From Candidatus Omnitrophota bacterium (GTDB lineage: Bacteria; Omnitrophota; Gorgyraeia; Duberdicusellales; 4484-171): 35,756 nt of DNA. The DNA lies in NCBI GenBank assembly GCA_018818105.1, contig JAHISK010000056.1:1-35756 (forward strand), written 5' to 3'. Numbering within the stretch: position 1 is the stretch's first letter; the number at the start of each line of letters is the position of its first letter. The notes beneath the pieces were generated by a model. That model ran no database searches and was not told the DNA's origin. It worked only from the letters and a program-made list of their open reading frames with translations. Made by a program: the position numbers and the translations under genes. Of the stretch, positions 35,592 through 35,756 are shown one piece after another.

Positions 35592-35756
35592 TAATTAGTT
35601 AATATTTAACGGCGCAGGAATCCGTAATGGGTGAGTAAACGAGGGATTGCCTCCTAATCCTTTATCAATAAAAAAATAAAAAAGTACTGGCGCCCCCTCT
35701 TGTTTTATGATATACCATAATTGATGGGAATTACATGGAAAATAAGAGGCCGCGAA

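Noticed and set aside
35735-35756. Possible start of another CDS (MENKRPR...) at the right edge
   Set aside because: Only seven codons are visible, insufficient to support a call.
1-35756. CRISPR arrays, tRNA or rRNA genes
   Set aside because: No regularly spaced direct repeats with unique spacers, and no tRNA/rRNA signatures recognised on reading.

Overview
35.8 kb AT-rich bacterial segment with every confident CDS on the + strand. Style suggests an uncultivated lineage such as Omnitrophota, but that is an impression, not a demonstrated assignment. The left third is a dcw peptidoglycan/division cluster: murE (5' truncated), murF, mraY, murD, ftsW, murG, a secreted HELTH metallopeptidase, murC, murB, ddl, ftsQ and a degenerate ftsA-like gene, with no ftsZ following. 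Next come a CheY-like regulator, an HD-GYP protein, lipid/glycosyl transferases, a COG2426-type membrane protein, cobO, nfnA/nfnB (sudB/gltA-like), glnA, a GAF-ANTAR regulator, a DUF296 protein, a CPA2 antiporter-EIIA fusion, a REC-GGDEF(GGDDF)-MshEN-like protein, a PPIase, a cupin, AOR, a class II aldolase-like didomain protein, a SemiSWEET/PQ-loop protein, a U32 peptidase and a NifX/MTH1175-like protein. The most interesting signal is in the repeats. (1) About 12 junctions carry heptanucleotide (7-bp period) tandem repeats whose sequence differs at each locus. They often begin at or just before a stop codon, some are folded into long inverted repeats, and one lies in frame inside nfnB. (2) GTAGGG-headed palindromic REP/MITE-like elements occur at five loci, one half-element lying next to a truncated IS200/RAYT transposase remnant. 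(3) Nested palindromic elements lie at four further junctions. (4) The NifX-like gene appears to lack a canonical start codon (ATA after a good Shine-Dalgarno). Family calls are by recognising motifs in the translations; no database search was run.
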